Source: Amaranthus tricolor (Eukaryota > Streptophyta > Magnoliopsida > Caryophyllales > Amaranthaceae). Taken from it: DNA of 64,000 nt. The notes under the pieces are model-generated. The model made no database searches and was not told the DNA's origin. It was given only the letters and a program-made list of their open reading frames with translations. The translations under genes and the position numbers were made by a program. Shown in pieces: positions 46,462 to 57,858 of this stretch (position 1 is its first letter; every line of letters begins with the position of its first letter). The stretch covers positions 8,121,311-8,185,310 of the forward strand of contig NC_080059.1 in the NCBI RefSeq assembly GCF_026212465.1. The letters run 5' to 3'.

Positions 46462-46553
46462 ATGACTTACCTGTAAGGAGCAACAGCAGCAAGAAGGTCT
46501 CCATCACGGAGATGAAGATGCCAATCATCAGGGCGCGTCAAAGTCAGTTCCAT
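42658..46553 (-). CDS. PYR4: Dihydroorotase, PyrC-type (pyrimidine synthesis)
   Basis: This zinc amidohydrolase interconverts N-carbamoyl-aspartate and dihydroorotate, the third step of de novo UMP synthesis. Coding exons: 46471-46553, 46184-46365, 45013-45149, 44186-44351, 43962-44078, 43631-43791 and 42658-42849. All junctions are GT-AG and in phase, giving 345 residues from the conserved [18 protein letters not shown] start, close to bacterial PyrC. Catalytic residues are all present: H12 and H14 (HLH), the carboxylated lysine K98 ([11 protein letters not shown]), H136 (LVHGEV), H174 (MEHITT) and D248 (GTDSAPH). The flexible-loop region with ESSCGCAG is also intact. Plant enzymes are usually annotated with an organelle transit peptide. 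Here an in-frame stretch upstream of the Met continues to the acceptor at 46616, so the true start may lie in a far 5' exon. Confidence 0.95.
43283..43520. repeat. Dispersed repeat in dihydroorotase intron
   Basis: The phrase 'aaggaatatctcacaatttc', then 'ttgcaacaccgtgccgttac' and a cgcatttt(t)gcat-type end, recurs in altered form at 57930-58065. There 'aaggaatatcttatggtttc' is followed by 'gaacgtgaccgcattttcat'. It is non-coding. No terminal repeats were defined. Confidence 0.4.
45310..45960 (-). mobile_element. LTR-like insertion in dihydroorotase intron
   Basis: This 650-bp block of distinct texture lies inside the intron between exons at 46184 and 45149. It contains 'ctcgaacgagcactccatgt' and 'gctcgaatgagcactcac', phrases found in weaker form at 9870-9930. 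It also has a TATA-like 'catatatttaaat' and no ORF. Its ends are not sharp, and no target duplication could be fixed. Confidence 0.4.
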
Positions 46554-46616
46554 CTTGACCGCTTTGATATTTAGCTTGTTAGACCTTCTAATGCTGGAAA
46601 TAGGCAAATTTGATGC

Positions 46617-49600
46617 CTAAATAATTGAAGTTATAAGAATACGCCTAGTCTGAATTGGTAACAAGACAAATTTAAAAGACAATATCTAAAGTGAAAACAT
46701 AGCATGAATGCCAACAAAACAATTCGGGATTCATCATAAGAAGCTTACAAGGATTGGATTGAAGCCAGGCACGTTAAACTTTCAAGTGAAGCCTTTTCTT
46801 GATCTAAGCCATAAACGAAATGTCTATGAATTTATGTTCACGTCCAATTAATTATTAATTTCGTTTCTTAAATCTGGATAAACAATTTGTCAAAGCTTCA
46901 ACCACAAACAAACCAATCTCGACTCTCAAACAGCAATATATCGTTCACATGACTTTGCTTCCTGGTTTATTATACTCAAATGATAAAAATAGACTTCAAG
47001 GAGCCTCTTCCTTGCTTACGCATCATTTACAAATACGTAAAAACTTTATAGTTTACACCACTCCTTCTCGGGATAAGAATAAATTGCAGCTTTCTTTAAC
47101 ATTGCTAGACTTTAAATTATTGTTAGACAATTTACCAAGATGTAATCCAGATGGGTGAATACATATCATATTCAATCCATCTTGCAAATTGTTTTAGGTT
47201 CTTCCTAATTTTGATATGCTCCAGTTATAAACAGAAAAAAAGACTCTAAATGAGGGAATTGTGGGAGTTTATAGTTCTTGGTAATCATGAATCTGTATCT
47301 ATCTTTTGTAAATTCAGAAGACAGGCTTCCAAAAATCATTTATGAGTATCTGCATTCCTTTTTTATAACAGTTATTTACCTCATGGAATGGATTCTACGA
47401 TGACTTGCAACTTTTATAACACTAAAGATTTTTGTTTTATGATTTATCTTCTGTTTTTCAGTAGAACCGTGCCAACAAATTACTCTATTGTGTTTGGGGT
47501 AGGAGAACGACCTGTAGTTTAGCTATGATAGCAGAATATGCATCTCAATCAAGTTTTGCCCTTGCATTTGTAGCAGTGCATATAGGTCTAGTCTTTACCA
47601 TTTACATCCCTAAAATAAGTTACCATCTCTGATTTTGGGATTCTGTATATAGAGGTTAACATTTCTTGTTCGTAAGTTCTCTTTATTACAACCCTAAAAT
47701 TGGGCTCGGTGCTATGAAGTCTGAACTCACCCACAACCCAATTTATCATTCTGAATTTTTCATTTACCTTAATCTTCGTGTAAAATGTAGATGTTAATAT
47801 ATTTAAAGACAAGAAATATTTGTTATTTGTACTCTTCATTCTACTAGTTGCAACTTTCCCGCTATATATCTAAGGTTGAAGCATGCAATGCAAGATTGAA
47901 ATTTGCAATGTAGAATTGTGGGTGTGAACCCTAAGAAAGTGATTATTCTCATTAAAGGAAAAATTAGATGCTTTTTCCTTCTTCGTTTTCATTATAGGAT
48001 GAAAGCTAACTAAAAGATTGCTTGACAAGAGGGAAATTTCACAAGAAAAGATGATTGTTGCGACACCAGGTGGACTTTATTGGGAAAGTGATTCTTCAAA
48101 CGATGAAGTTCTAGTGAAGATAGATATAATTTGAAACTTAATTCACTCCTTGTGAAAAGTTCTATATTAATTGTAATTTTTATTTAATTTTGTCATTAAG
48201 CTTTCTTAGAGGGCCTCCACTGCCTGATCAATAAGTAATCTGAACTTATTTCTAATTTCCCCTATATCATGACTGTTATGCTTACGTTGCTTGCTTAAAT
48301 TGAGTCATTCCTATTTTGAGTTATTCATTTCCATTTTCATGTTAGTGCTACTAGGCACTAGCCATATCTTTGCCAAACTTCAGTTTTCTTCGGCTTTTTC
48401 TACTGTCTACATGTATTGTTGATATGTTTTTATTTAATACTAGGAAAAGATAGCTTGCCATTGACATGCTCAGCCTTACTTATGTGCCTTCTCATGTTCG
48501 AACGTTTTCTCAACTTTAAGGTGGCATACAAAATAAGGAGATAGATTAGAAAGAGGCCTTTGTGATGACAGAAATAGTAAGAAAGTAGATTAAAAGGGAA
48601 GTGTTGCTTGCTTAAAATAGGGAAGTGTTGGCAGGCTTGTAGTAAAAATAAAAAAGGCGGTGTTTTGTCTATCCTAAATTATGAAAATTAACTTATTTCC
48701 CTCATTTGTAATTTGATCAATCAAGATTCTTATGCTTGCATCCATGATCCATCCAGACCTCGACATCAATTAATCTTATTAGAGTTCTAGCATGCTCTTA
48801 GTCAACCCACACAGACCTTGTTTTCTCTCTTCCTCTATAATTGACTTCAGCGTTTCAGACCTCATATGATCCTAAACCCATCTCCTTTTCTGTTTTTGAG
48901 AATCGAATCCTACACTTGCTCTATTTATTCCATCGACATTTTTTTGTTTTGCTAAAATTTTAGCTCTCATTTGTACAAGTTGTATTTTAATGATGGAGAA
49001 AATGCTTATGATTTCTAGGAAAGGTGGAATAACCTTAACTTATCAGTAATATTGGGATTGACACTATTTTCTCTTTAAAAAAGTTTCAACATTGGAGTGT
49101 GAATCGCAATAAAAGATAACATGCACCTTCCATCAATTCCATTAAGAATTAAGATAAACACCAACCTGAATAACAAATGAAACTAGTATATAACAACTCA
49201 TTATCTTGCATCAAAATACAATAAACTTGACAAATTCTAAGACTTCCCTCTTTGACTGTTTACTGTTCTACCAAAGTTCTCCCCATCAAAAAGTACTTAT
49301 ATATTATGCTACTAGCTATAAAATGCTAAGACTAGAGCAACTATAAAATTGGCAAAGAAGCACCAACTTTTTCCCAATGAACTACAAAGGTTAAGAATCA
49401 TCTTTCGAGGTAATCGGGTCTTATCTCAGTTGAAGCAAGTACCTCCTCGGGTAAGGTCTTTGGTTTGATTCCCATCTAAAACTCCCCTTCCCTCATCCTA
49501 CCCTGAGGCCGCGATAAAAAATATTTTCAGCTAGTCTCTTGAGAGACCGTCTCTTTGAGAGACACCTCTCAAACCCAGCCCATTAAAGATTAATGTCTAC

Positions 49601-50360
49601 TTATCGTATTGTTAATGCCTATTTACATTATTCTTAATGCTTACTTACAATATCCTTAATGCCTACTTTCAATATCTTAAATGTCTACTTACATCATTCT
49701 TAATGCCTACTTACAATATTTTAAAAAATATATAATGGGCCGGTCCAATTAGAGATAGTCTCTCAAAGAGACCGGCTCTCACATGAATTTGTGATTATAT
49801 CAGGCTCTGGGGATAAAACTAATTTCCATATTTTAATTTAATGCTCATTCACTAGGTTAACCATTCACCAAGCCCTTAAGTTATGTACAGATTACTTCAT
49901 AAACATCCTGATAACCAACAACAACAACAACAAGAAGAAGCCTTAATCCCAAACAATTGAGGTCGGATATAGGAACCATACTAAGTGCAACAAAAATCTA
50001 GACAATACAGTAAACATTAAGTGGAATTAGCTAATAATGCTTACATTGTATAGCAAGGTTGAAGTGTTTATCATCTGAAATGCGAACAAAGAACACTTCA
50101 ATCAATCAATAATCTGTTTACACCATGAAAAATGCACGAGTCAAAAACAATTTTACTCCAAAATCTTCATTAACTCCGTAAATTGCCGAAGATTAAACAA
50201 TAAACTAAACTACTTTTTCCCAATTTTCAAGAACAAATAGCAAACCCCATAAAAAAATTGAAATAGTGTCCATTTCTAACGAGTTTTTGCATACATGAAA
50301 TCGAACAAAGCAGCACAGAATAAAGATTTAAAAGGAAAGAAATGGGAAAAGTAAACTAAC
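46617..50360 (-). other. Large 5' intron of the dihydroorotase gene (proposed)
   Basis: The acceptor side TTATTTAG at 46617 and the donor GTTAGT at 50355-50360 would define a 3.7-kb intron. It carries the gagaccg miniature element copy 2 (49528-49793). It also has several protein-like snippets that I cannot assign, for example EKMIVATPGGLYWESDSSND on the plus strand near 48045-48110 and a minus-strand frame at 47588-47839. These could be gene debris. Confidence 0.4.
49528..49793 (+). mobile_element. Miniature element, gagaccg-ended family, copy 2
   Basis: It is a near-twin of 651-890. It starts cagctagtctcttgagagac, continues through the same 'taatgcctacttacaatatt' phrases, and ends 'agagaccggctctcacatg'. 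The end inverted repeats (gagaccgtctct versus agagatagtctctc) are better kept in this copy. Confidence 0.65.
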
Positions 50361-50541
50361 CTCTAAATTGCTGAATCTGCAATTGAATTAATTGGGAGGA
50401 ATGAGGCTGGTTGTGTATTAATAAATTAAGATAGAAAAGGGTATTCTTATGAGCAACAAAAAATGGAACTGCACAAGAATGAAGAACAGATGAAGATTTT
50501 GCAGCAATTGAAGAATACGTACTCCTATCAGAATTTGTCAT
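50361..50541 (-). other. Probable 5' exon of the dihydroorotase transcript
   Basis: The frame starts with an ATG at 50541 and reads MTNSDRSTYSSIAAKSSSVL, a serine-rich, transit-peptide-like sequence, for about 60 codons. It runs up to a splice donor (TTTAGAG then GTTAGT) at 50361. Joining to the acceptor at 46616 puts this frame out of phase with the enzyme and hits a stop. A weak alternative donor (GTTTAC) four bases later with an acceptor at TTTCCAG would restore the frame. Either this is an untranslated exon with an upstream ORF, or it supplies an organelle-targeting leader through non-obvious splicing. Confidence 0.45.
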
Positions 50542-50589
50542 TTATTTAAGCCTTAATAAAGGATTCTCCTAAATTGAATATCACTAAAC

Positions 50590-51578
50590 TCAACTTAATT
50601 ACGGTTAATATCTAAGAAAAAATATAGTCAATTAAAATTTTATTTGAATGTTTAATCGCATATTATTATAAAATTAATTTTAAAATATTTAGATGTGTTG
50701 TAATATATAAATAATCAAAATAATACGTTAAATTACGTAAAAAGTCAAATGTAACAAGTATAATAAATCAGAGAAAGTGTAAAGCCACTATAGATGTTTG
50801 GGCATTGTATGTGTATACTATGTGAATGTGAAAGTATATATAAATTTATTTTTAAAGTAATGCAACTAAAAATCGATATAATTAATTTAATTTAGTAAAA
50901 AACAATTTTAAAATGATATAAAAATATTATATTTTATGAAAAATATCATATGATATAAATAACATTAAAAAATTAGTTTATTTTGATGATTTTCTAAAAA
51001 AAATTGGCTAAAATGAGTTGGTTGAGCTTATTTGATTGACCCAAATGATTTATTCGATTGTAATTTTTTTAACCAATTCATACCAAATTGTTCTAATTTA
51101 GGAATAAATATTGTTTGTGCAAATGCTTTCACTATTTACAAATTAATTTTGTCAGTTTAACCATACATAATTATGACAATTTATTTGTTTTTTTTTTTGG
51201 ACTGATAATATTCATTTACAGATATATATTAAGAAGCTTAATAGGCATGTGATGATTATAAATTATAATCAAGAATGTTACCCAAATTGAATTCCTTATT
51301 TACTAATTTAATGACTTTTATAAATCAATTAGATACATCATATTCTAATTTTGATGTATAAATTTGTTATAATAATTTGATACAAATAGATTACTTTTGA
51401 AGTTCAGGAGGAAGTATTGATTAATGATGTATTCAATTATTTTTTTTTGGCAAAGTTTAACCCTAAGTTGTGTTATGTAATCATTAATCATCCACTAAAA
51501 TATCTCAATGAGTTAATATTTCTATATAATTATATTTGTTATTTTTAAATATTTTTATTATATTTATGATTATGATTA
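50590..51578. other. AT-rich intergenic DNA
   Basis: I see no gene here. A diverged Stowaway-core phrase lies near 50624-50700, and the rest is AT-rich. Confidence 0.4.
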
Positions 51579-52017
51579 TGTTATGGTCTATTGAAAGATA
51601 TGAGACTTGTTCCACATCATATCAGATGTGAACGCAATTGGTGTGGGATTTAAAATGAGCTCTTCACCTAATAGGCTAGCTTAGATGAGCTCTCCTGTTT
51701 TTCCTATAACAATGGTATCAGAGTCGGACTCGAAGTGATTGGCCTGCAGAGTGGGTGGCTTGCGGAATGGATGGCCTGGAAAAGCTAGTCGTGACCCAAC
51801 GTATCCATGACCCAATGCAACCGTGACCAGTGTAGCGGTGACCCAACGAGGACGTTGACCTTATGGGGTTAATTGTTTAGGTCTATTGCAATTTGCAAGG
51901 TATGAGACTTGTCCCGTATCGATTGTGAATGCAATTGGTGTGAGGTTTATAGGCAAATAGACTATATCACGTAATAGCCTAGTTTTTTAGATGAGCTCTT
52001 CTGTTAGTCTTATAACA
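51579..52017 (+). mobile_element. TRIM retroelement, complete (439 bp)
   Basis: Two LTRs, 51579-51711 and 51874-52017, start TGTTATGGTCTATTG and TGTTTAGGTCTATTG. Both end in 'tataaca' and share 'gaacgcaattggtgtgggat'-type cores. Right after LTR 1 is TGGTATCAGAG (51713-51723), the initiator-Met tRNA primer-binding site. Right before LTR 2 is a purine tract (tatggggtt). The 160-bp interior has GC-rich repeats such as cgtgacccaacg and no ORF. Flanks gatta and aatta match at four of five bases. This is the textbook layout of a terminal-repeat retrotransposon in miniature. Confidence 0.9.
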
Positions 52018-52341
52018 AATTATGATTAAATTCAGATAGATAGATATTTAGTGGAGAAAAAATATGAAATGGACACAAAACATTGCGATTATTAGTAAAT
52101 TAAGTTAAATAGATTGGAAGTTTAATTAGATTGCTCCTACTTTTATAAAACGTGATGTCGATGAACATTTAATCATCCGTAGGTAGGAAAACTAAGCTAA
52201 ATATCAATTACAAACCAACCTAACTTATACGTTCGAATGGTAAAATTAAATTAACCATTACTTGAAGAAAATAAATAAAATATTGTTCGAGAAAAATGCC
52301 TCAAAATAGTCATGCAATTCTACGTATAATTTTCTATATAA

Positions 52342-52603
52342 TACTCCCTTCTATTCACTACAAGTGTCCTATTTATTTTTTAAACACTATTCATCTCTTA
52401 TTTTTAATTTATATTTTATTATTAATCTATAAGTTAAAACATAGTCAAGTGAGATCTTGTTTGGTTCGTCTCAATGCAAGAATTATTCATATCAATTTTC
52501 CATAATTTTTAATTATACATAATTAGATATATTAAGGATTGAATAAGTGCATTTGATGGAGTTTATAAAGCAAATGAGACACTTGTGGTGAATAGGAGGA
52601 AGC
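52342..52603. mobile_element. Stowaway-like MITE
   Basis: The left end, actcccttctattcactaca then agtgtc, is inverted at the right as gacacttgtggtgaatagga. The interior includes 'agtcaagtgagatcttgttt', shared with several other sites in the window. About 262 bp, non-coding. Confidence 0.7.
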
Positions 52604-52679
52604 AATAAATAGTTTGCAAATTACAATTTTAAAGTTTACGACTTTGTGAATGACATCTCAATGTTTATTATTTTGAATT

Positions 52680-53280
52680 TCAACCATCAAAGTATCAAAG
52701 TATTGTGCGGACAGCGGAAGCAATAACCCCAAACAATAAAGAAAACAATAAAGATTTAATGTAAACAAAGAAAAGAAAATCACACCAGGAATCTATGTGA
52801 TTCACTATCAATATAATAGTTAGGTCCATGAATACTGAAATCAAAAGTTTCACTAATAAAATGCAAGATTACAAAGATGAATCAAGAAAACCATCCTTCT
52901 AATGACCCACTATTCTCTTTTGTGTTTCTATGAAACCCTAACCCTAATTAGAGGGATGTTTGTATAGTAGACCTCTCTTAATAAAGAGGAGTTTAACATT
53001 TACACGAAAGCCAAGTCAAAGTGCATATTAAGCTGAGTCGGCTTTTTCCCATACCAAAAAACATTGACTCGGTGTTAGATTCTGGAAAACCTACGTCAAG
53101 TCCAACTCTAAAAGTCAATTTGACTTTTTCCTAAAGCCAAGAAATGCCGACTCGGCGTTTACTTCTAGAAAATTAAATACGTTTGTCATAGCAGCAATAG
53201 ACGAATCACCTTTTTCTTGACCCCCACCAACGCCGACTCGGCATTGGCTACTGAAACACCATGTGTAAATTCACAAATTA
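52680..53280. mobile_element. LTR-like remnant with gccgactcggc repeats
   Basis: The block carries four variants of 'gccgactcggcgtt' (near 53030, 53064, 53147 and 53230), spaced about 35-85 bp apart. It has a TATA-free but gene-unlike texture. I suspect a piece of a retroelement LTR, but no pair, primer site or target duplication is visible. Confidence 0.3.
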
Positions 53281-55368
53281 TTCTATAATAATTGTGAGAA
53301 ATGTTATATTTGTTGAATTATCAATTTTCTTTTAAAGGGTAGGAAATAAAAATCGTGCAAAATAATAGGAGTATATAATATAGGAAAATCTGGTATTAAT
53401 ACATACAATTATTTCTCAACTGTTTAAATTAGATCCTACTATTAATGTAAATTAAAGAGGACAATTGTTAGATTGGAATATTTTAAGGGAAAATGTAAAA
53501 ACATATTTTGTTGATCTAAATAAATTATCATAATTATCTTAATTTGATTTAGTTGATTTGGTAGAAACTAATGTAGTTTCAGAAAAAAAAAATATTATAT
53601 TTTACCAATAATTATGTGCAAATCAACAACACACGATAAAAGAAAATGTTAAGAAAGAGATAAGATTGTTGAACTACCCCTAAAGAAAAGGCGAGGAAGG
53701 CCAAGAAAGAATTCAAATTAGTAGCACTAGTGTTACAAATGAGTTTCATTACCATGAAGTTAGTGCACAACCTAACCTTAATGGTAGAGAAGGAAGAAGA
53801 GGTTTTTTAATACTCCCAATCAAACCAAATTTCAAATTCAAACCTCTTTAAATTATGAGTATTATTTTTCTTAAAATATTATTTAATATCAATATGTCAT
53901 TTGTAATAATGGTTTTTAATTTGATATTTGTTCTTTTATTTGACGTTTATTCTTTTTTTTTTTTTTTTTTTTTTTGCTTTTTGGGATTAATACTACTTTT
54001 ATGCAATTTTAGTAGGTTAGTCATGAATTGTTAAATGGTCAATATCAAATTTAATTTGGGTAAAAACGTTTTTGTTAGTTAATTTCCAAGGGTTTTATCA
54101 TTGAAGTTTTTCAAGTTAAATTTCATAGATTAACCTACATTTTCTCATTCATTATTTTTATAGAGGATTTGAATCCTGTTCTTTATTTTTTGTGATTCTG
54201 TGATTTTGTCACGTCATGTATGATTTAAAATTACAAATACAAATTAAAAAAATTGAAAAATAATAAATGAAGACTTCTTAGAGTTTTTCTAAATAAATTT
54301 AAAACTAAATTAGGTAAGTATTTTTAATTAGTTTAAAATTTAAACCAAATAAATTTAGTTTTAAATTGACTCAAAATAAGATTCATTCGTAAATAGTTAG
54401 TTTATCTTATTAAATTGCATTTTAGAAGACCATCATAAATCATAAATTATAATCATAATCATAAATAAAAATAAAAGAATTGAAAAATAACACTTAGCGA
54501 CTTCTTATATTGTTTTCCTTAATAAATTTAAAGTTAAATTACGTAAGTATTTTTTGTTCAAAATTTAAACCAAATAAATTAGTTTAAAAAATTGACTCAA
54601 AATAAGCTCAATTCATTTATAAATAATTACTTTATTTTATTAAATTGAATTTTAAAAGACCATCAAAAATATCTTTTAGTCATATTTACGAGCTACATTA
54701 GAATAAATATTTTAGTAAGTTATATTGTTATTGGAAGTAATTATTCTATAAAAATATTTGGTAATTACATACTTTTCTTAAATACAAGAATTTTTTTCTT
54801 ACAATATATTATTCATTGAAAATTTTATTTATATACATATATATACTAAATTTCGTGCATTGCACATGCTTCTAAACTAGTTTTCTATAATTATGTTTGT
54901 TGTGGCTTATTTTGACACTCATGTCTTGACCATAATCTTTGATATGGGAAAATAAAAAAATATTAATATTATCATACAAATACTTAATAATATACCACAA
55001 CTAAAATTTTGCGATTATATATATATATTTGTAAATTGTAAAAGTTAATAAAATAATGAGCAAACAAACCATGAGTTGTATTAAGATGAGCACCATGATA
55101 ATGTTTCAATATATATTCTAAAATTTGCAAATTAAAAGAATAACAACTTTCATATAAAAGGTAGATCTTATTATTTAACTAAAAGATTTTAATTGTACGT
55201 AGATAGATAATATTACGAACTAGCCATGCACATGCATGATGCATACAATAGATAATAACTAACTACTAAGATTTTTCTAAAACAATGATTATTGAAGGAT
55301 GATTTGATACTCCAAGTACTCATGCTTATAGATGCCCTCATGATTCATATGATCTGGTTAGCTATATT
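53281..55368. other. AT-rich gene-free stretch and GRP1 3' side
   Basis: There is no supported gene. At 54230-54690 a segment of about 190 bp ('ttgaaaaataataaatgaag', 'ttaaattaggtaagtattt', 'gaccatcataaat') is repeated once in diverged form. At 55224-55250 the RY-type motif CATGCA occurs repeatedly downstream of the glycine-rich gene. Confidence 0.4.
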
Positions 55369-56403
55369 TTAGTAGCCACCACCTCCATATCCTCCTCCAT
55401 GACCACCACCAGCACCACCTCCATAACCTCCTCCAACTCCTCCGCCAGAGCCACCACCAGCTCCTCCTCCATAGCCACCTCCGTGTCCTCCACCGATACC
55501 ACCACCAGCTCCACCTCCATGTCCTCCGCCAATACCACCACCAACTCCACCTCCATGTCCTCCTCCTGCACCTCCTCCATAACCCCCTCCAACTCCACCT
55601 CCGTATCCACCACCAACACCACCTCCATGGCTACCTCCTACTCCACCACCAACGCCTCCACCTTTTCCACCTCCATAACCGCCTCCTTGCCCACCACCTA
55701 CACCACCTCCTTGTCCACCTCCAATTCCCCCACCTTTACCTCCTCCATAACCGCCACCAACTCCACCTGGACCTCCTTGGCCACCACCAACACCTCCTCC
55801 ATGACCACCTCCTAAGCCACCACCTTGTCCTCCTCCATAACCACCACCAATTCCACTTCCATGACCACCTCCTATCCCACTTCCAACACCACCACCTTGG
55901 CTTCCTCCATATCCACCACCCACACCACTTCCATGACCGCCTCCTACTCCACCTCCAACACCACCCCCTTTGCCTCCTCCATAACCACCACCAACTCCGC
56001 CCCCATGGCCTCCACCAATCCCACCTCCAATACCACCACCTTTGCCTCCTCCATATCCACCACCTATACCACCTCCATGGCCACCTCCTACACCACCTCC
56101 AATACCACCGCCTTTTCCTCCTCCATAACCTCCACCACCAAAGCCACCTCCATGACCTCCACCTATACCACCTCCATGTCCACCACCAATGCCAACTCCT
56201 TGACCACCTCCATATCCACCACCTTCACCACCCCCATAGCCTCCACCATAACCACCTCCCAAACCTCCTTCCTCCCCTACATAACCCTCCTTACCTACAT
56301 TGTACGTTTCCTCTAACCGCCTTCCCTCACCCAACCCTACAAACACCACCACAAGTGCGAGCACCACAAAACACAATCCTAAACCTCTTCTAAACTTCCC
56401 CAT
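55369..56403 (-). CDS. Glycine-rich cell-wall structural protein, paralog 1
   Basis: A 344-residue secreted protein. Residues 1 to about 26 form a signal peptide: basic start MGKFRRGLG, hydrophobic core CFVVLALVVVFVG, then GEG. The mature part starts RRLEETYNVGKEG. After residue 45 almost every second to third residue is glycine, in units such as GGGYGGGKGGG and GGGHGGG with V, I, K, Q, Y or H at the variable place. This is a class I glycine-rich protein, predicted to be deposited in the cell wall. The start at 56403 is preferred to an upstream GTG because paralog 2 begins MGRF at the same place and a TATA box lies 80 bp upstream. Single exon. The long opposite-strand frames are by-products of GGN codons. 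Confidence 0.9.
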   Translation of the reverse strand: MGKFRRGLGLCFVVLALVVVFVGLGEGRRLEETYNVGKEGYVGEEGGLGGGYGGGYGGGEGGGYGGGQGVGIGGGHGGGIGGGHGGGFGGGGYGGGKGGGIGGGVGGGHGGGIGGGYGGGKGGGIGGGIGGGHGGGVGGGYGGGKGGGVGGGVGGGHGSGVGGGYGGSQGGGVGSGIGGGHGSGIGGGYGGGQGGGLGGGHGGGVGGGQGGPGGVGGGYGGGKGGGIGGGQGGGVGGGQGGGYGGGKGGGVGGGVGGSHGGGVGGGYGGGVGGGYGGGAGGGHGGGVGGGIGGGHGGGAGGGIGGGHGGGYGGGAGGGSGGGVGGGYGGGAGGGHGGGYGGGGY

Positions 56404-56482
56404 ATTGATTTCACTCACTCAAATACACTTCTAGCTAGTTTCCTTTGCTAATTGCTTACATATTTGCAAAGTAGCAATGCCC

Positions 56483-56490
56483 TATTTATA
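56483..56490 (-). promoter_or_regulatory. TATA box of glycine-rich gene 1
   Basis: It reads TATAAATA on the minus strand, 80 bp before the ATG. The same TATAAATAGGG context occurs before paralog 2. Confidence 0.75.
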
Positions 56491-56499
56491 GTAAAATTT

Positions 56500-57596
56500 A
56501 GAGCATAGAAAACGACATAAGTATGCCCCACATGGAGATTTCCATGAATTGGATAGTACGTACCACACTCTAACAAGTGCTTACGCGTAAGATGTGTGCG
56601 GCTAAAATACAATGGTAAATTTTCAAAGTTGATTGACCATTCATATTAATCAAAGTTAGCATTTATAGTCGGTGTTTATATATAATACAATTTGATTAAG
56701 ATATTTCACCTACTTCCCATCTACTTTCTACCCTTCTGACAGTGAACTTTGCTAGCAATAGTAGGTTAAATCTTACACCTAAGCTCCTTACGCAAGAAAT
56801 ATGAGAATTAACTAACATGTTGATGTCCTTGAAATAAGCTTATTTATTTATTGTAGTTAATTTATAAAAAAATATATTAAATAGAATTTTATTTGAATCG
56901 TCTAATCACATATTTTCATGATATTAACTTTTAATAATTTTTAGCTATGCATAATTTAATTCAATATATGAATAATCAAAATAATATATTATTTGAATTG
57001 CGTAAAATATCAAATAAAATAAGTATAAGGAAATAGAGGAAGTATTATATTACTAAATGTGATATTCACTCGACCAATTTCATATGCTTTTTAAAGGTGC
57101 ATAGATTTTACAAGTGCATGTGTGGTTCATTATTATCTTTGAAAAATTGGAGAAGTGTACAGTATAAACTAGAATCTAGTTTCACTTGTCGTTTCTGTCG
57201 GCATCTTAATTATATTCATTATAATTTTTATAAATATCATATAAAACTTCGTCTTCCTTCTTGAATTGGATTGCTTTTTCATGATCAATATGATTGATTT
57301 TTAAGATATGGGCATGACAACCCGGCCTGGATACAGAGGTAATAACAACCCACTTACAGACCAAAATCCTGGCGACTTAGTTTTGCTTTGTTGGTTTCAT
57401 CGGTGGCAAAGTAGTGAAAGTTACTCTTTAAGTTTATAATATGACATATTTTCTTATCTTTTTCCCATATATATAAATAATTCAACGCAATATGTGTAAT
57501 ATGAGGCTATAATACAAATAAAAGCTCTCAATGTGTTTGTAAATCTGATTCTGACTCAAATTAAACAAAAATATTTCAACTTCACATATATAAGTC
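56500..57596. other. Intergenic DNA upstream of glycine-rich gene 1
   Basis: No gene is seen. A diverged Stowaway-core phrase lies near 56850-57050. The proximal part presumably holds the promoter of the glycine-rich gene. Confidence 0.4.
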
Positions 57597-57858
57597 TTTT
57601 TAGAGTATATAACATATTTTAAGGTCTTAACAATCAGCTTTTAGTTGAGTTAGTTCCTTGACATGGTGTTAGAAGCCAGTGTGATAAGAGGTCACAGGTT
57701 CGAATCTCAACCACCCCTCATTTAAAGTGGAATATATAGCGTCGGGTATGGGGAGAGCTGGTGCTGCATCCACACTTCGAGCCCAAATAACTTTCGTATG
57801 AGGGGCATGTTAGAGTATATAACGATGCTTAAGCTTTTGGTTGGGTTGTTCCTTGACA
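57597..57858 (+). mobile_element. TRIM-like retroelement copy
   Basis: The left LTR is degraded (agagtatataacatatttta to ttccttgaca, ending about 57662). A primer-site-like TGGTGTTAGAAGCC follows. The interior includes 'gaggtcacaggttcgaatct'. A purine run, gaggggca, precedes the right LTR at 57808-57858 (TGTTAGAGTATATAAC ... CCTTGACA). Same family as 37046-37287. Confidence 0.65.

Noticed and set aside
51860..51873. G-rich stretch as a possible quadruplex
   Set aside because: There is only one run of four Gs. It is better explained as the purine tract of the TRIM element.
55399..56316. Long plus-strand frames of 138 and 163 codons rich in serine and threonine
   Set aside because: They are antisense to the glycine-rich gene. 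GGN-type codons leave the complementary frames open, giving low-complexity S/T sequence with no domain.
57697..57706. ggttcgaatc box as a tRNA gene or SINE promoter
   Set aside because: No A box or cloverleaf could be found around it. It is an internal sequence of the TRIM family, seen also in the other copies.
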